A stretch of DNA of 64,000 nucleotides from Owenia fusiformis (lineage: Eukaryota; Annelida; Polychaeta; Sabellida; Oweniidae): positions 3,222,001-3,286,000 of the forward strand of contig CAIIXF020000009.1 of the NCBI GenBank assembly GCA_903813345.2, in the 5' to 3' direction. Below the pieces are notes generated by a model. It saw only the letters and a program-made list of their open reading frames with translations. It searched no databases and was not told the DNA's origin. The translations under genes were made by a program, and so were the position numbers. How positions within the stretch are numbered: position 1 is the stretch's first letter; every line of letters begins with the position of its first letter. Of the stretch, positions 9,544 to 49,000 are shown one piece after another.

Positions 9544-11207
9544 ACGTGTCAGTCTGATGGTCATGAAATAAAAGTGAATGGTAAGAAAAATAATGATGTA
9601 CATATGTATGACAAAGATATGAGGAAAATACAGGGTTGCCGTTTTGACTACCCTGTTATTCAGCGACAGACGTCATCAGATCATTGATCCTGTTCGCAGA
9701 TATACCTTGCGTGAAATTTGTTAAATATCGTAAAAATACTATACAAGTTGTAGCAACGTCTTATCCATTTCCGCATAGATAAAGCCCGTTCGGGGAAACC
9801 AAAAAGGGGTCATTCTTCGAGAGTTTATCACTTTAAAAAGTATAGGCAAATGGCCTTCCTAGTCCTATATAAGGTAGTTAAAAACGTTATTGATGTTTGA
9901 AAAAACAATGGAAACAACTTTTCGTGCCTAAGATTGTTTTACCCGTTTTTATCCGATCTAAATTAGTATAGAAAATAACAATCGATCGACATGTAATTAT
10001 CACTAATGGGAACTTCGTTAAGAATCAGATAGCCCCGAGGATTGTCATTAGATGGCATAATAATCCATTCATTTACTCTTATAAATTCATTTACTCGTAT
10101 ACTCTTACTTACTGTAAAGATCACATTAGGGTAATTACTCCAGCATCTTAGTATAATCCAGTATACATTTTTTTATTTTGCACCAAGTGAGGGGAATCAG
10201 CCATTGTTAAAATATGAAGTCAAACTTACCTTCTCTTTACAGTCTACGTTTATCTCAATAGTTAAATCATCTATAATCAGAATATCAATAATCACAGTTA
10301 TGTTTATTTCGATATAAACGTATTCCTTACAGCTTCCTGAATATTGATGTGAAATAACATTAAATATACCCCCACCCCACAAAAAAAGAAAAGCAATTTT
10401 TAAGATTTGTTAAAACAACGTTTAGTTTGAAATGCCTAGAATGCAAACCCTTTTTGGGGCTCGAATCACTCGCAGTAATGCAAACCCAAAAATGGCACCC
10501 TGTGACAAGTTCCGGCTACGCCCCTGCTAATAATACCCAGAGTAGATATAACATACAACATAAAAGAAAAGGGAGCGAATCAGAAACAACTTCACAAAAA
10601 GTATATGTAGTACATTTGTAATTATCATTAATTATGATGTTTTAGTCCTTTCAAAACTCACAATGTCATAATCATCAATTTTTTTACATTTGATTTAAAT
10701 CGGGTTTAATATTGGGATAATTGAAATGAAAAGCGCGCACGCTATCTAAGTATTTGATTATAGAATGCTCAGTAATTGCCAAATTGAAATTAACACGCTA
10801 CCCCCTTTATTTATATTCTTGGATTTTTACAAAGCCGAAAGGATGGAATTCACACATGGATACATGTAAAGATGGAGCTTAAATTGGAACAACCATTAAC
10901 TATATAACGAGACTATCGATGGCTTGAAAAGATGCGATGACAAGTATTGTACCGTTCGGTGTTTTAGAGGTTTTACTCAGTAGAAATATTGGACATATAG
11001 ATGTCAGCCTGAATCTCGAACTTTTCACAATTTATAATCATTTTCCATTATAGCGATAATCAAGCAAATAATTATTTAGTACCATTTCACATAGTATATA
11101 GATGAGCATACACCCCCCCCCCCTCTATACGTTTAGCAATCGGGTGTCTACATTAGAACCTGTCAATATTTATTATTCCTTAATTTTGTTGCTTAATTAT
11201 ATGAGAC
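9544..11207. other. Intergenic stretch, nothing recognised
   Basis: AT-rich, with a short C run near 11110. Minor open frames under 65 codons show no family resemblance. A transposon-like block (11208-11270) begins at its right end. Confidence 0.5.
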
Positions 11208-11270
11208 AAAGGGTCCATGTGCAGTACGGCAAGTGATTTCAGACGGTATATCTTTCACCATGAGTACTTA
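11208..11270 (+). repeat. Inverted partner of 16634-16694
   Basis: The block GGTCCATGTGCAGTACGGCAA through TTTCACCATGAGTA recurs in reverse complement at about 16634-16694 with few changes. The two copies flank the second LINE. They may be arms of an older foldback element split by the LINE, or independent fragments of one family. Confidence 0.65.
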
Positions 11271-11407
11271 CACCAAACTTGTGAATTTGATAAATATATT
11301 ATTATGATATTATTTACATCCAAAACGTATCGTTATTGTCCATTGATTCACAACAAGCAGATCTAGAGAGTATCACAAATACAGTGGTTTTTATTTAAAC
11401 AATATCG

Positions 11408-12845
11408 ATGAATACTACGTTTATCAATCAAAGTAACGACTCTGAAGTCTTCTCACAAGATACAGCCAGACCCAAAGCAGATGCAGACAACCTATGTGAG
11501 TATTGTAACAAAAATATCAGTGAAGTAGAGTGTGAAATGTGTAGAAAATGGACATGTGTAAAATGCCAAAATCTGACAAAATCAACTTTGAAAGCAATTG
11601 ACAATCACAAAAATCTGCACTGGTTCTGTATTCCATGTGAGCGTAATGTGACTGACCTCCTCGAATCTAGCACTGTATCAACTTCAAAATTTGATGAACT
11701 CATTACAGCATCGAATAAGAAAATTACTAGTGCAATCACTCAAAAATTTCAGAAAATGCAAAATGAAATCCTGCAAAAAACTGCTGACAGTAAAATCACA
11801 CAGCAAATTGTGAATTTGGAGAGAAAAATGTATGATGAATTCACTATAGTCACAGAAGTGTTGAAAACAAGTAGCTCCACCATGATAGAAACAATGAAAA
11901 TTAGCAATACAATACTTATAGAAAAACTTGAAGCAATAGAAAATGAAATTAGACAAATAGATCAGGAAGTGAAAGATGAAAAACACACTAAAGGAGCTAA
12001 CGACAAAATCACAGAAATACAATCAAATCTATCTGAAGTGAAAAAATGTATACAGCAAAATCAACAACAACCAGATCTACTAACAGAACTAGAGGAAAGA
12101 GACAAAAGAAAGAATAACTTAGTTTTCTCTAATGTACCAGAAAGCAGTTTAGAAACAGCGCGACAACGTAAGATGGCGGACACTACAGTAGTCAATGAAA
12201 TAATTGAACACCAACTTAAGTTAGAAAATATAAATATATCACGCACCACGAGACTAGGTGCCTTCAAGGACTCTGAGAGGCCAAGGCCACTGCTGATTAT
12301 TCGAGGACACAGAAATGAGAAACGATGTGATGAATGCTGCCCCAAACCTCAGAAAAAGCACCCAATGGAACAGAACTTATATACAGCCAGACCTTACCCC
12401 TTATGAGAGAAGAATAGCGTATGAACTACGACAAGAGAGAAATCAACGGATACAAAATGGAGAACAAGGTCTTATTATACGAAACGGAAAGATAACAAAG
12501 AAACGCCAAGCTGATCCACCAAGACAACAGTATACACGCAGACCACAACTTGATACAAATGTAAGGGAGATTTCAGACGAAGAGGATAACATCTCAACCC
12601 ACACTGATGATACAATAGAATCAGACATGGAAAGCCAAATGTACCATCCACCACGATCACCATGGCAACCTCACCAACATTTCCCAAACTCAAACAGACG
12701 AATTGAGATAGAAAAATCAGCTAGCTACCACAAAGCAGACAATCCCTCCCCCCTACCTCAAACAACAAGTGAATATCATACTCCAGACAGGCAAATTGAA
12801 ATAATAGAAGAAACAAGCTACCGGAGCAGTAGCAAAAAAGACTGA
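11408..12845 (+). pseudogene. LINE ORF1 with PHD finger, broken by a frameshift
   Basis: The first frame (11408-12406) gives 332 residues. A Cys-rich PHD-type finger spans about residues 30-80 (CEYC, CEMC, CVKC, then His and FCIPC). Polar heptad-like sequence predicted to be coiled coil covers about 100-230, and the ERDKRKNNLVFSNVPES segment is typical of CR1-type ORF1. Around 12325 the family-like reading moves to another frame, which stays open to 12845 (VMNAAPNLRK, then PDLTPYERR), so a one-base indel splits the protein. The normal product would be an RNA-binding chaperone of about 480 residues. The last ~100 residues are low-complexity and acidic. Confidence 0.8.
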
Positions 12846-12932
12846 CAGAAGAAGGAAAAAATTGTAAATAGTGTAAATAGTGTAAATAAAACAATAGGAA
12901 ACAACAAAAAGCAAAGGGAAAAATATGTAAAT

Positions 12933-15900
12933 TTGACTAATCCTAGTAATGACAGAAACCTGAAACCATTAACAGTCATCTATGGAAACTGTGATTCACT
13001 AATGAACAAACGAGACGAATTAAAAGTCATTATCCAGATGAAAGATCCAGACATCATTGCTCTAACAGAAATCAAACCAAAAAACTCGAAATACCCAGTT
13101 CTAGAACAAGAACTTAAACTCGATATGTACAACAGTTTCCACAATATTGATACGACAAACACCAGGGGAACAATAATATATGTGAAATCCCACATCAAAT
13201 CATCACAAATTGAATTATCAGGAAACGAAGCTGAATCTATATGGATCACTGTAGGATCTGGACAACATGAATGTACAATAGGATGTATATATCGCAGCCC
13301 GAGCAGTACCAAAGACAATTCATTTGCAGTACTAAACCAAATCACAGAAATATGTGGAAAGTCACCCAAACACATGTTAGTAGTTGGAGATTTCAACCTA
13401 CCACAGATTGACTGGGAAATCAAATCGGCGCTAAATGGACCAAATAAGGAAACTTCGGAATACCTGCTTGAAATAATTGATGACAACTTCTTGACCCAAC
13501 ACCAGATGAAAACCACACGAACCAGAACAGGACAACAATGAAATCTACTAGACCTAGTACTTACAAATGAGCCAGACACAATAAGCAACCTAGAAAACAA
13601 CCCACCGCTGGGGAGAAGTGATCACCACATGCTTTCTATGACTATAAACTGTGCACAAAAATTCACACCAAATGAGAAAAAGATAGAACTTCTACAGAAA
13701 GCAGACTTCAAGAAAATGAGAAGTGATTTAAGTGTAGACTGGGAACAAATCTTCGAAGGCCAAACAACTGAAGAAAGCTGGTCAATATTCAAAACCAAAT
13801 TAGAAGAAACCACAGAAAAACATATCCCCAAAATTACACCGGGAAAAAAGAGACAACCGTGGATAGATACAGAGTGTATGAAGGCGATAAGAACCAAACG
13901 GAAAGCTTTTAACAAGATGACACGAAAAAGGAAAGATGATACTCTGAATGAAGAAGATAAAAAGATATTTAGGAAAGCATGTAATCAAGCCAAGTCAGAA
14001 GTAAGAAAAGCCATAAGAAGATATGAAAAGAAAATGGCAAAAACGATAAAATATAATCAAAAACCATTCTGGAAATATGCCAACAATAAGAAAAAATCCA
14101 GAGTAGGAATCCCTGATCTTGATCGAAAGGATGGAACACAAACAAATTCAAACCTAGAAAAATCAGAAGTCCTTAACGAATTCTTCGCAGAAGTATTTAC
14201 AGATGAGGACACTGAGAATATACCAGTCATAGACTATATATATATAGGGTCTTATATTACCAACTGGCAGATAAGCGAAGGAGAAGTGACCCTTGAACTA
14301 AAAATCTGAAAACCAACAAATCACCAGGACCGGTGTAAAAGAAATTATGGTCCCCTGGGGATTATGGTCCCCTTTCCTTACGGCCCTTACTGGCCCTGGT
14401 TGTGTATAAATAATAAGGTTTAATAATTGTAATTAGGTCACCATATAAATCAATAGAGAGTAGGACCAAAATTTGATAAGACCACCTACCCTTTTACACC
14501 GGACAAAATCAAAGGAATTATCCTCAAGGAACTAGCAGACACTATAGCCCATCCCCTCTATTTAATCTACAAGAAATCACTAGATGAAGGATACCTACCA
14601 CAAGACTGGAGACGAGCTAACATAACCCCTCTACATAAGAGCGGTTCAAAGTCAAGTCCTAACAACTACCGCCCAATAAGTCTCACATGTATTACCTGCA
14701 AAATACTTGAAAGCATCATCAGAAGGCAACTGATTGAACACCTGTACAAAAACAATCTCCTAAATACAGCCCAACATGGTTTCCTGCCAAATAGGTCATG
14801 TACAACTAATCTTCTGGAAATAGTTGAAGCATGGTCAAATCTACTAGATACAGGGGGCGCTACTGATGCTATTTATCTTGATTATGCCAAGGCGTTTGAT
14901 TCCGTGCCCCACTAAAGACTCCTACTCAAACTGGAAAGAAATTTTGGAATTAGGGGTAAATCTCTGATGTGGCTCTCGCACTTCATCCAACATAGAGAAC
15001 AACGAGTAGTTATAAATGACATATCAGCACCATGGACCCCTGTACGGTCAGGAATAGCTCAGGGATCTGTAATTGGACCTTTGATCTACCTACTGTATGT
15101 CAACGACATGCCAAACGTTGTTAAACACAGTAATATAAGCCTGTTCGCTGACGATACTAAACTCCATAGAAAAGTTAACTCCATAGATGATCAAACTTTA
15201 CTACAGAGGGATATTGACAATGTTCAAAAATGGACTCAAGATTGGCAATTAAAATTCAATACTAAAAAATGTGGCGTACTACATATTGGAAGAAGTAACA
15301 GGAATTTCGACTACCTGATGAAAGACAACAACTCAGACCAGAAATCTACAATTAGACATAGTAACTGTGAAAGAGATCTTGGAGTTTATATGGATACAAA
15401 TCTCAAATTCAGTAACCATGTCAAAACCATAGCAAACAATGCAAACAAAGTGCTTGGAATGGTAAAAAGATCTTTTACATACTGGGACACTGATACATTT
15501 AAATTACTATTCAATGGCTTAGTCAGACCCAAACTTGAGTTTGCACAATCAGTGTGGAATCCCTACATGAAGAAGGATATAGAAGCCCTAGAGAAAATAC
15601 AAAGAAGAGCAACGCGTATAGTTCCAACACTTAAAGCTCTACCCTACCCCCAGAGACTAAAGGCACTAGACCTTACAACACTTGCCTACAGACGACTACG
15701 TGGTGATATGATAGAGACGTTCAAATACATCAACTCATACTATGATGTCAACACAACAGCAACATTACCTAATTTCCAAGCAAGAGAAACACACAATAGA
15801 AGAGGAAATTCCCAACCACTCCTAAAAGCCCACTGCAAAACCTCAATGAGACAAAACACTTTCAGCCACAGGGTAACAAACAATTGGAACAGTCTCCCAG

Positions 15901-16025
15901 AGTACGTAGTGCAGTCAGTCCATGTCAACCAGTTCAAGAACCGCCTAGATGCACATTGGTATCACCATCCTTTAAAATTCAATTACGAAATTGCTGGCGT
16001 ACAAGTAGCCCCCAAGCTACGTTAG
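12933..16025 (+). pseudogene. LINE ORF2: endonuclease-reverse transcriptase, disrupted
   Basis: The endonuclease shows DIIALTE, CIYRSPSS and VVGDFNLPQIDW, then GRSDHHM after an in-frame TGA at 13539-13541. The RT shows KSPGP, NNYRPISL, YLDYAKAFD (near 14877), QGSVIGPL and FADD (15144-15155). Breaks: the TGA; an apparent one-base loss in the A run near 14300, which shifts frame just before KSPGP; a 165-bp MITE at 14334-14498; and TAA at 14913-14915 just after motif A. From 14967 to 16025 the frame is open for 352 codons. The start is uncertain, since no ATG stands at 12933. The catalytic Asp residues of motifs A and C remain. The protein would nick target DNA and copy the element RNA. Confidence 0.85.
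14334..14498. mobile_element. 165-bp MITE inside LINE ORF2, TSD CCGG
   Basis: The insertion splits a KSPGPDKIKG-type RT segment exactly: removing it and one CCGG leaves a continuous frame. Ends are TGTAAAAG and CTTTTACA, flanked by CCGG at 14330-14333 and 14499-14502. The interior repeats TTATGGTCCCC twice. TGT...ACA ends with a 4-bp duplication would fit a Ginger-type element, but eight bases is weak support. Confidence 0.85.
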
Positions 16026-16107
16026 TTTCAAAAAGTATCAGAACTGTCATACAGGCACTGTCTGCCTAGGATGGAAAATAACTTATAAACTTATAAACTT
16101 ATAAACT

Positions 16108-16817
16108 AATATGTTTTAATTCAAGTGAAGTTCCAATGGTGATAAAAATATCAATCGAACAATTCGAAAAATTATAAATAGGACCCCACGTCAACAATTT
16201 TTTCAAGATGTTGAATTTATTTGCTAAAAAGGATCTTCTTTTCTGATTTTTACTCCATAAAACACTATTCAACAAGGGATCTAAAACTTTTTCAAACGTA
16301 GAATGGTATTGAAAATCTAGTTTTGAAGATATCAACTTTCGATGACCAAAATTATGCAGAAAACAATGGATAGCATGAGTTTTTCCTATGAGAAAATAAC
16401 ATTGGAAATGTTTTTTAACTTTATCGCATTTCCTTTTTGATACTTTTAAATTGAGAAAAACAAGATCCTCTTTTTAGAAAATAAGCCTTACATTTTAAAA
16501 AAAGTGACAACGGTGGGGTCCTAATCCATAATTTTTCATTTCAGAGAGTTGGAAAAATGTTTTACTATCATGGAGACGTCACTTTAAAGAAAACATATTG
16601 TTTTAATAAAAACAATTGCATTTTTACCAATACAATACTCATGGTGAAATATATGACTGTCTAAAATCACTTGCCATACAGCACATGGACCTTTGTTGAT
16701 TTTTTTCAAGACACAAAACCTCAAGAGGCGTTGATAAGTGATCCGAATTATAACTTCCGATAGTTAAACTTATTTAAGCGAAAATAGGTATACAGTAAGG
16801 TTTGATACGACTCGACT
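16108..16817. other. Intergenic stretch between LINE and TIR element
   Basis: AT-rich with no recognised gene. At 16634-16694 it carries the reverse complement of 11208-11270. A 78-codon minus-strand frame (16099-16335) has no features I recognise. Confidence 0.5.
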
Positions 16818-17410
16818 TACACTCCCCTCCATAAGTTTGTCACCCCTAGCTCCCCCATTGAACTACGTGTTAAAGCCTATCTACCTTTGAATTTTTATTT
16901 ACTTAACCGACGATTAAATAACTTATAGTATTGATAGACGCGTAACTTGACTTTATTTCCAATACATCAAAATGTTCTCAATTGTTTTCCTCAATTTTTC
17001 CTCATCGTCATTCCCGTGTAATCCAATGGGAAATGGAGGGTTCGGGGCAAATCAGAAATCATGATATCTTTTCAGTAAAAGATACAGCAAAAATATGTTT
17101 ATATAGAAAATTGAATTGTCTAACTTTTATGGACACTAAGTGTTCAGTTTATTTGATGAATACTAAAGTTACAGCGCTTCAAAAATCATTTTTGAAATAA
17201 TTGTTCGCCTCCTGTGTTATTTCAATGGGAGAGGTTTTTTGAAAAACAATTTTGACTTTGAGGTATTGGAAATAAAGTCAAATTACGTTTCCATCAATAG
17301 TATAAGTATTTTCATCGCAGGTTAAGTTAATCAAAAATCAAACGTAAAGAGGCTTTAACACGTAGCTCAATGGGGGAGCTAAGGTTGACAAACTTATGGA
17401 GGGGAGTGTA
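16818..17410. mobile_element. TIR family T1, 593-bp copy
   Basis: Ends TACACTCCCCTCCATAAG and its reverse complement; inverted similarity continues for about 200 bp per arm, including GTGTTAAAGCC and TTGACTTTATTTCCAATAC. TA at each border suggests a Tc1/mariner-type target. It is non-coding: the 72-codon frame inside is arm sequence. Confidence 0.85.
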
Positions 17411-17873
17411 TGTGTTTTTTTCATAAAATATTCAAATTTTTAATTTTTCAAACATGTTTGTATTTTTCCTTTTCCCGAAGTGGTTTTGAATTCAGATTCA
17501 TCACTCCTCTTTCGCATCATTTATTTATGATGATGAACTCTATGCTGTTCTCTTTTAATATGTCTTTTGTCATCTTAACGTAGTCCTGAGGGATACACAT
17601 ATTAGATAAACGTTTCACAAATACTTTAATATGAACCTATGGATATGTTCTACCCTAATACATTAACATTTTTAATCAATTTACGCAAGATCAACGGAAC
17701 ATTTACTGCATATCCTCAATAATTAGCAAAACTTATTCAAGTTGAGTTTTTGGAATCTACAGTATAGTGTGTACGTCTATAGCTCCACACCATAATACTA
17801 GAATAATGCAATTGGTTTCCGTGCACATTTCGTAATTTTCCTACCAGATGACACTGCTTTCTGAGTTAACATG
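17411..17873. other. Spacer, nothing recognised
   Basis: No coding or repeat structure seen between the T1 element and the 96-bp array. Confidence 0.5.
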
Positions 17874-18545
17874 TACACTCCCCTCCATAAGTTTGACAAC
17901 CCTCTTCTCCCATAGCCCTATGTGTTAAAGCCTCTCTATGTTTGAATCTTTATATCCACAACCTGCATGTACACTCCCCTCCATAAGTTTGGGAACCCTT
18001 TTCTCCCATATGCGTATGTGTTAAAGCATCTCTATGTTTGAATCTTTATATCCACAACCTGCATGTACACTCCCCTCCATAAGTTTGGGAACCCTCTTCT
18101 CCCATAGCCATATGTGTTAAAGCATCTCTATGTTTGAATCTTTATATCCACAACCTGCATGTACACTCCCCTCCATAAGTTTGGGAACCCTCTTCTCCCA
18201 TAGCCCTATGTGTTAAAGCCTCTCTATGTTTGAATCTTTATATCCACAACCTGCATGTACACTCCCCTCCATAAGTTTGGGAACCCTCTTCTCCCATAGC
18301 CCTATGTGTTAAAGCCTCTCTATGTTTGAATCTTTATATCCACAACCTGCATGTACACTCCCCTCCATAAGTTTGGGAACCCTCTTCTCCCATAGCCCTA
18401 TGTGTTAAAGCCTCTCTATGTTTGAATCTTTATATCCACAACCTGCATGTACACTCCCCTCCATAAGTTTGGGAACCCTCTTCTCCCATAGCCCTATGTG
18501 TTAAAGCATCTCTATGTTTGAATCTTTATATCCATAACCTGCAAC
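17874..18545 (+). repeat. Minisatellite: seven 96-bp units derived from T1 end
   Basis: Units start at 17874, 17970, 18066, 18162, 18258, 18354 and 18450, an exact 96-bp period with no indels. Each starts TACACTCCCCTCCATAAG and ends ACCTGCA(TG). The unit is homologous to the outermost 96 bp of the T1 TIR element. Units 4 to 6 look identical; units 2, 3 and 7 share GCATCTC instead of GCCTCTC, so expansion has been followed by homogenisation. Not CRISPR: there are no unique spacers. Confidence 0.95.
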
Positions 18546-18634
18546 GAAAAACTGATAATGAAGCGGAGATGGTAATTGCAATTTTTACTTAAAAACTATG
18601 TGACCATCTGACACGAATGTTGGTAGGTAGCATG

Positions 18635-19161
18635 TACACTCCCCTCAATAAGTTTGGCAACCTTTTTCACCATAGAATTAAACGTTAAAGCCTCTCTATG
18701 TTCGAATTCTTAGTTTCATAACCTGCATAGAAAAAGCTGAGAATAAGGTAAGTTTTGTAACTTGACTTAATTTCCCATAGCTCCAAATTCTCTACAACAT
18801 ATTTACTCCTCAAATAAAATAGGTCGAAAACCGGGGTCGAAAATTGATCTCATACAAACAGTTAGACTATTTATTTAATTTGCTATATAAAACTAGTTTT
18901 TGGTAAATGTTTTCCTAGATATCCAAAAATCTGATTTGCCCCGAACCCGCCCTTTCCCATTGGAATGACAATTTTCAAAAATTCCTCAGTCACCAATTTT
19001 ACCTATTCTAATTGAAGGTATATGAAACAAAGTCAAGCTACATCATCGCCCTTCTTATCAGTTTTTTCATTACATGTTATGAAAACAGATATACAAACAA
19101 ACATGGGCTTTAACACGTAAGCTCTCGAGGAAAAAATTACAAACTTATGGAGGGGAGTGTA
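18635..19161. mobile_element. TIR family T1, 527-bp copy
   Basis: The left end TACACTCCCCTCAATAAG and right end CTTATGGAGGGGAGTGTA match the T1 family. The left ~96 bp resembles the array units (GCCTCTCTATGTT, ATAACCTGCAT), so this copy or a relative seeded the array. No coding capacity. Confidence 0.8.
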
Positions 19162-20700
19162 AAATAGTAAAGCACGTATACGCTCAAATGATTACGATAC
19201 TAGTATGCAGTTTTCATATATTGACCTTTAACCTTTTAGCTGGCCATGACATTGAAACATCGCCTTTACCTTAAGTGACCCCAGTGGAAATGGTCCGCAC
19301 AATAGTTGCATTCAGCATCAATTTTGAATCTTCAAATCGACTTGACATTGCAATGAACGTTTTGCTTCAAATATCAGTCACATAAATATTGAAATCACCC
19401 CTTTAATATTTTAATATGTTAAGTCCTGATTCTATCATTAGGTACATTTTCATACTGTGGTGTATATTCTAAGTGTGTTTATTTCCGGTTTATTTATTTT
19501 GGTTTCTATGGATATATTCTGGTCTTTGCTGTGTATGATCATTACATTTAGACGATGGCCTGATACGATTTATGAGTTCTTAATATTCAGGCCCATATTA
19601 TAGATGCCAGTACGGACAGGGATAATAATTCTCGGAAATAATAATTATTATTAAGACCTTCAAAATAATCATATTCTGCTCATCTTTATTTTAGTCTCAT
19701 AGTATAATTGCATGAGAAGGAGCATTGTATTCAGAACAGCATCAGTTTTGTAAAATACAAGTTTGATTTGAAACCCGTATACTATACACAGGGCGACGCC
19801 GATCTAAAAAAAAACCAGCTCCGTAAAATATTATTAAAGCACAGCACAAATCATGAATATCTAAGAACAAGAGTCCATGACATTTCTAATTCATATCCTT
19901 ATAAAAATCGAATATGAATCCAATGGCATTATCCGTATCTCCCCTCAGATCAAATTGCATTAGGGTGGATTGCTGAAGATCGTCTGAGATTTCAACCACG
20001 ATATTCTACGTCTACAATTGCTTTTAGCTATAGAACGGCTGAGTCTCTAATTTTAATTGTCCCTGTTGAAGTATACACGGCCCTTGCCTGATATTTTCTT
20101 TCCTAGGTTTTTGGATGTTTTTACGTGAACATCTATGTTTTCCCCGTACTTGAACCTATTTGAGACCTATAACACTCGGAGCAGATATCTCATATTAGCT
20201 TGAGGATAATTTCAATATCCCGAACCTCGATCAAATAGGGGAACGTATATGTACTCAGATAGTGTACATTTATAGCAATTGGAAGATTTATTTTAGCAAA
20301 AAAAGGTTTCGACTTATCAGGTCAAAAAATCTGTATTGTTATTAGACAGTTCGACAATATAGTACAATGTATGGTCCTCGAGTTTCAAATATAAACATTT
20401 TTATATAATAATCACACTTTTTATCGCCTATTCTCTATTTACATTAGGGATATGTGGGCCAAATCGGCACTTTGTGACATTTCGACCACCTCCTTCAAAA
20501 GTAAACAACAAATTTTTAACATTTCATATCTTGAAGAGATAATTTCTTAGGGTCAAATAACATTATAAAAATGTTTTCTATTAGAAAATATACCTTGTTG
20601 ATTCCGTCATCTCTGATAATTTTCATTTTAATTCGAGGCGTGAGAATATACGTGGATGGAAAATTGGAAATATGCATTTTGCGCATGCGTAGTTGATATT
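19162..20700. other. Upstream region of Pitx, no gene recognised
   Basis: AT-rich, without recognisable genes or terminal repeats. GCGCATGCGT at 20681-20690 resembles an NRF1 half-palindrome and could belong to the Pitx promoter. Confidence 0.4.
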
Positions 20701-20906
20701 ATATTTCTTCTTATAGGATGCAGTATTAGACCGCGGTGGATCATGTTTAATCACTTGATCAAGACGGACTGTCACAAAATACATTTATCATTTTCAACTT
20801 TGTTCATGAATATAACATACAATTATAACTAACAGTTTGATCAATAGCCGACTCATAATACAGTTCCAACAACATTCGGATTTAGGACTTTACAACACTA
20901 TATTTG

Positions 20907-21103
20907 GTGAGTTGGATATTTTATTATTACTGATTGATAATTTCATCATAATTGTTAAGCTTTTATTGCCAGTTTACGATATGTAAAAGTGTATGTTCTA
21001 TTTGAATCATTGATGATCGTGTTATCTTCAAAAATGATCTTCAAAATAGTTCTAGCGGAGGGTTATGACTTCTATAAGCTCATATAATCCATTTCTATTG
21101 CAG
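20907..21103 (+). other. Probable 5' UTR intron of Pitx
   Basis: A donor TTTG|GTGAGT at 20906/20907 and an acceptor TTTCTATTGCAG at 21103/21104 bracket 197 bp, ending seven bases before the Pitx ATG. This implies a non-coding exon ending at 20906, with the promoter upstream of it. Inferred from splice consensus only. Confidence 0.5.
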
Positions 21104-21110
21104 TATAATC

Positions 21111-48575
<27,465 letters not shown>

Positions 48576-49000
48576 CATTATATAACTCAAAACCATAGCG
48601 AGCCGATACCATGACATTAACGGAATAGGCGTATGCGCATGCCGGGATACTGCGCATGTGCAAAGCGAATGGAGAATCGCAAGAAGAATCGCGTCTATTT
48701 GAAACAGTTCATGTAAAGAGTACCAAGTTAAACTTTGTATAGACAGCAATGAGATTCTGTATGCGATTTTGATCCAAAAGAGTGAACATTTGCAAGAGGT
48801 GGTAATACTCGTAAACTCATTTGTTATAGTATGCTGTACATAGAAGTATAATTGTATATTTGATTGTACATATAAATAATATATATACATAATTTTATGG
48901 TTAGATGACTTAATTGTCACTGGTAAATATGGTGCATACTTTTTAATGTATATATTAGTAGTTAAAACGTTATATCAGGGTTACTCATGTTTGCAATAAA
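48576..49000 (+). other. Likely Pitx 3' UTR with poly(A) signal
   Basis: AATAAA at 48995-49000 is the first canonical polyadenylation signal after the stop, giving a 3' UTR of about 440 nt. TGTACATA near 48865 resembles a Pumilio site. A CpG-rich patch with two GCGCATG motifs lies at about 48635-48660. Confidence 0.5.

Larger units (their letters stand above)
11408..16107 (+). mobile_element. Near full-length but decayed LINE (CR1/L2-like)
   Basis: It has two consecutive coding regions: ORF1 with a PHD-type finger and coiled coil, and ORF2 with an APE-type endonuclease followed by reverse transcriptase. The 3' end is a microsatellite of about three ACTTATAA units (16081-16107). PHD-finger ORF1 plus an APE endonuclease and a microsatellite tail is typical of the CR1/L2/Rex group. 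The 5' UTR boundary is not visible; coordinates start at the ORF1 ATG. Damage: a frameshift in ORF1, and two stops, one frameshift and a 165-bp MITE in ORF2. It is no longer autonomous. Confidence 0.9.

Noticed and set aside
11684-12022. 112-codon minus-strand frame rich in Phe/Ser
   Set aside because: It is the antisense shadow of the Lys/Glu-rich coiled coil of LINE ORF1.
12980-13600. 206-codon minus-strand frame
   Set aside because: Antisense shadow of the LINE endonuclease, which has clear catalytic motifs on the + strand.
17874-18545. Regularly spaced repeats suggesting CRISPR
   Set aside because: Units are contiguous 96-bp copies of a transposon end with no unique spacers, in an animal genome.
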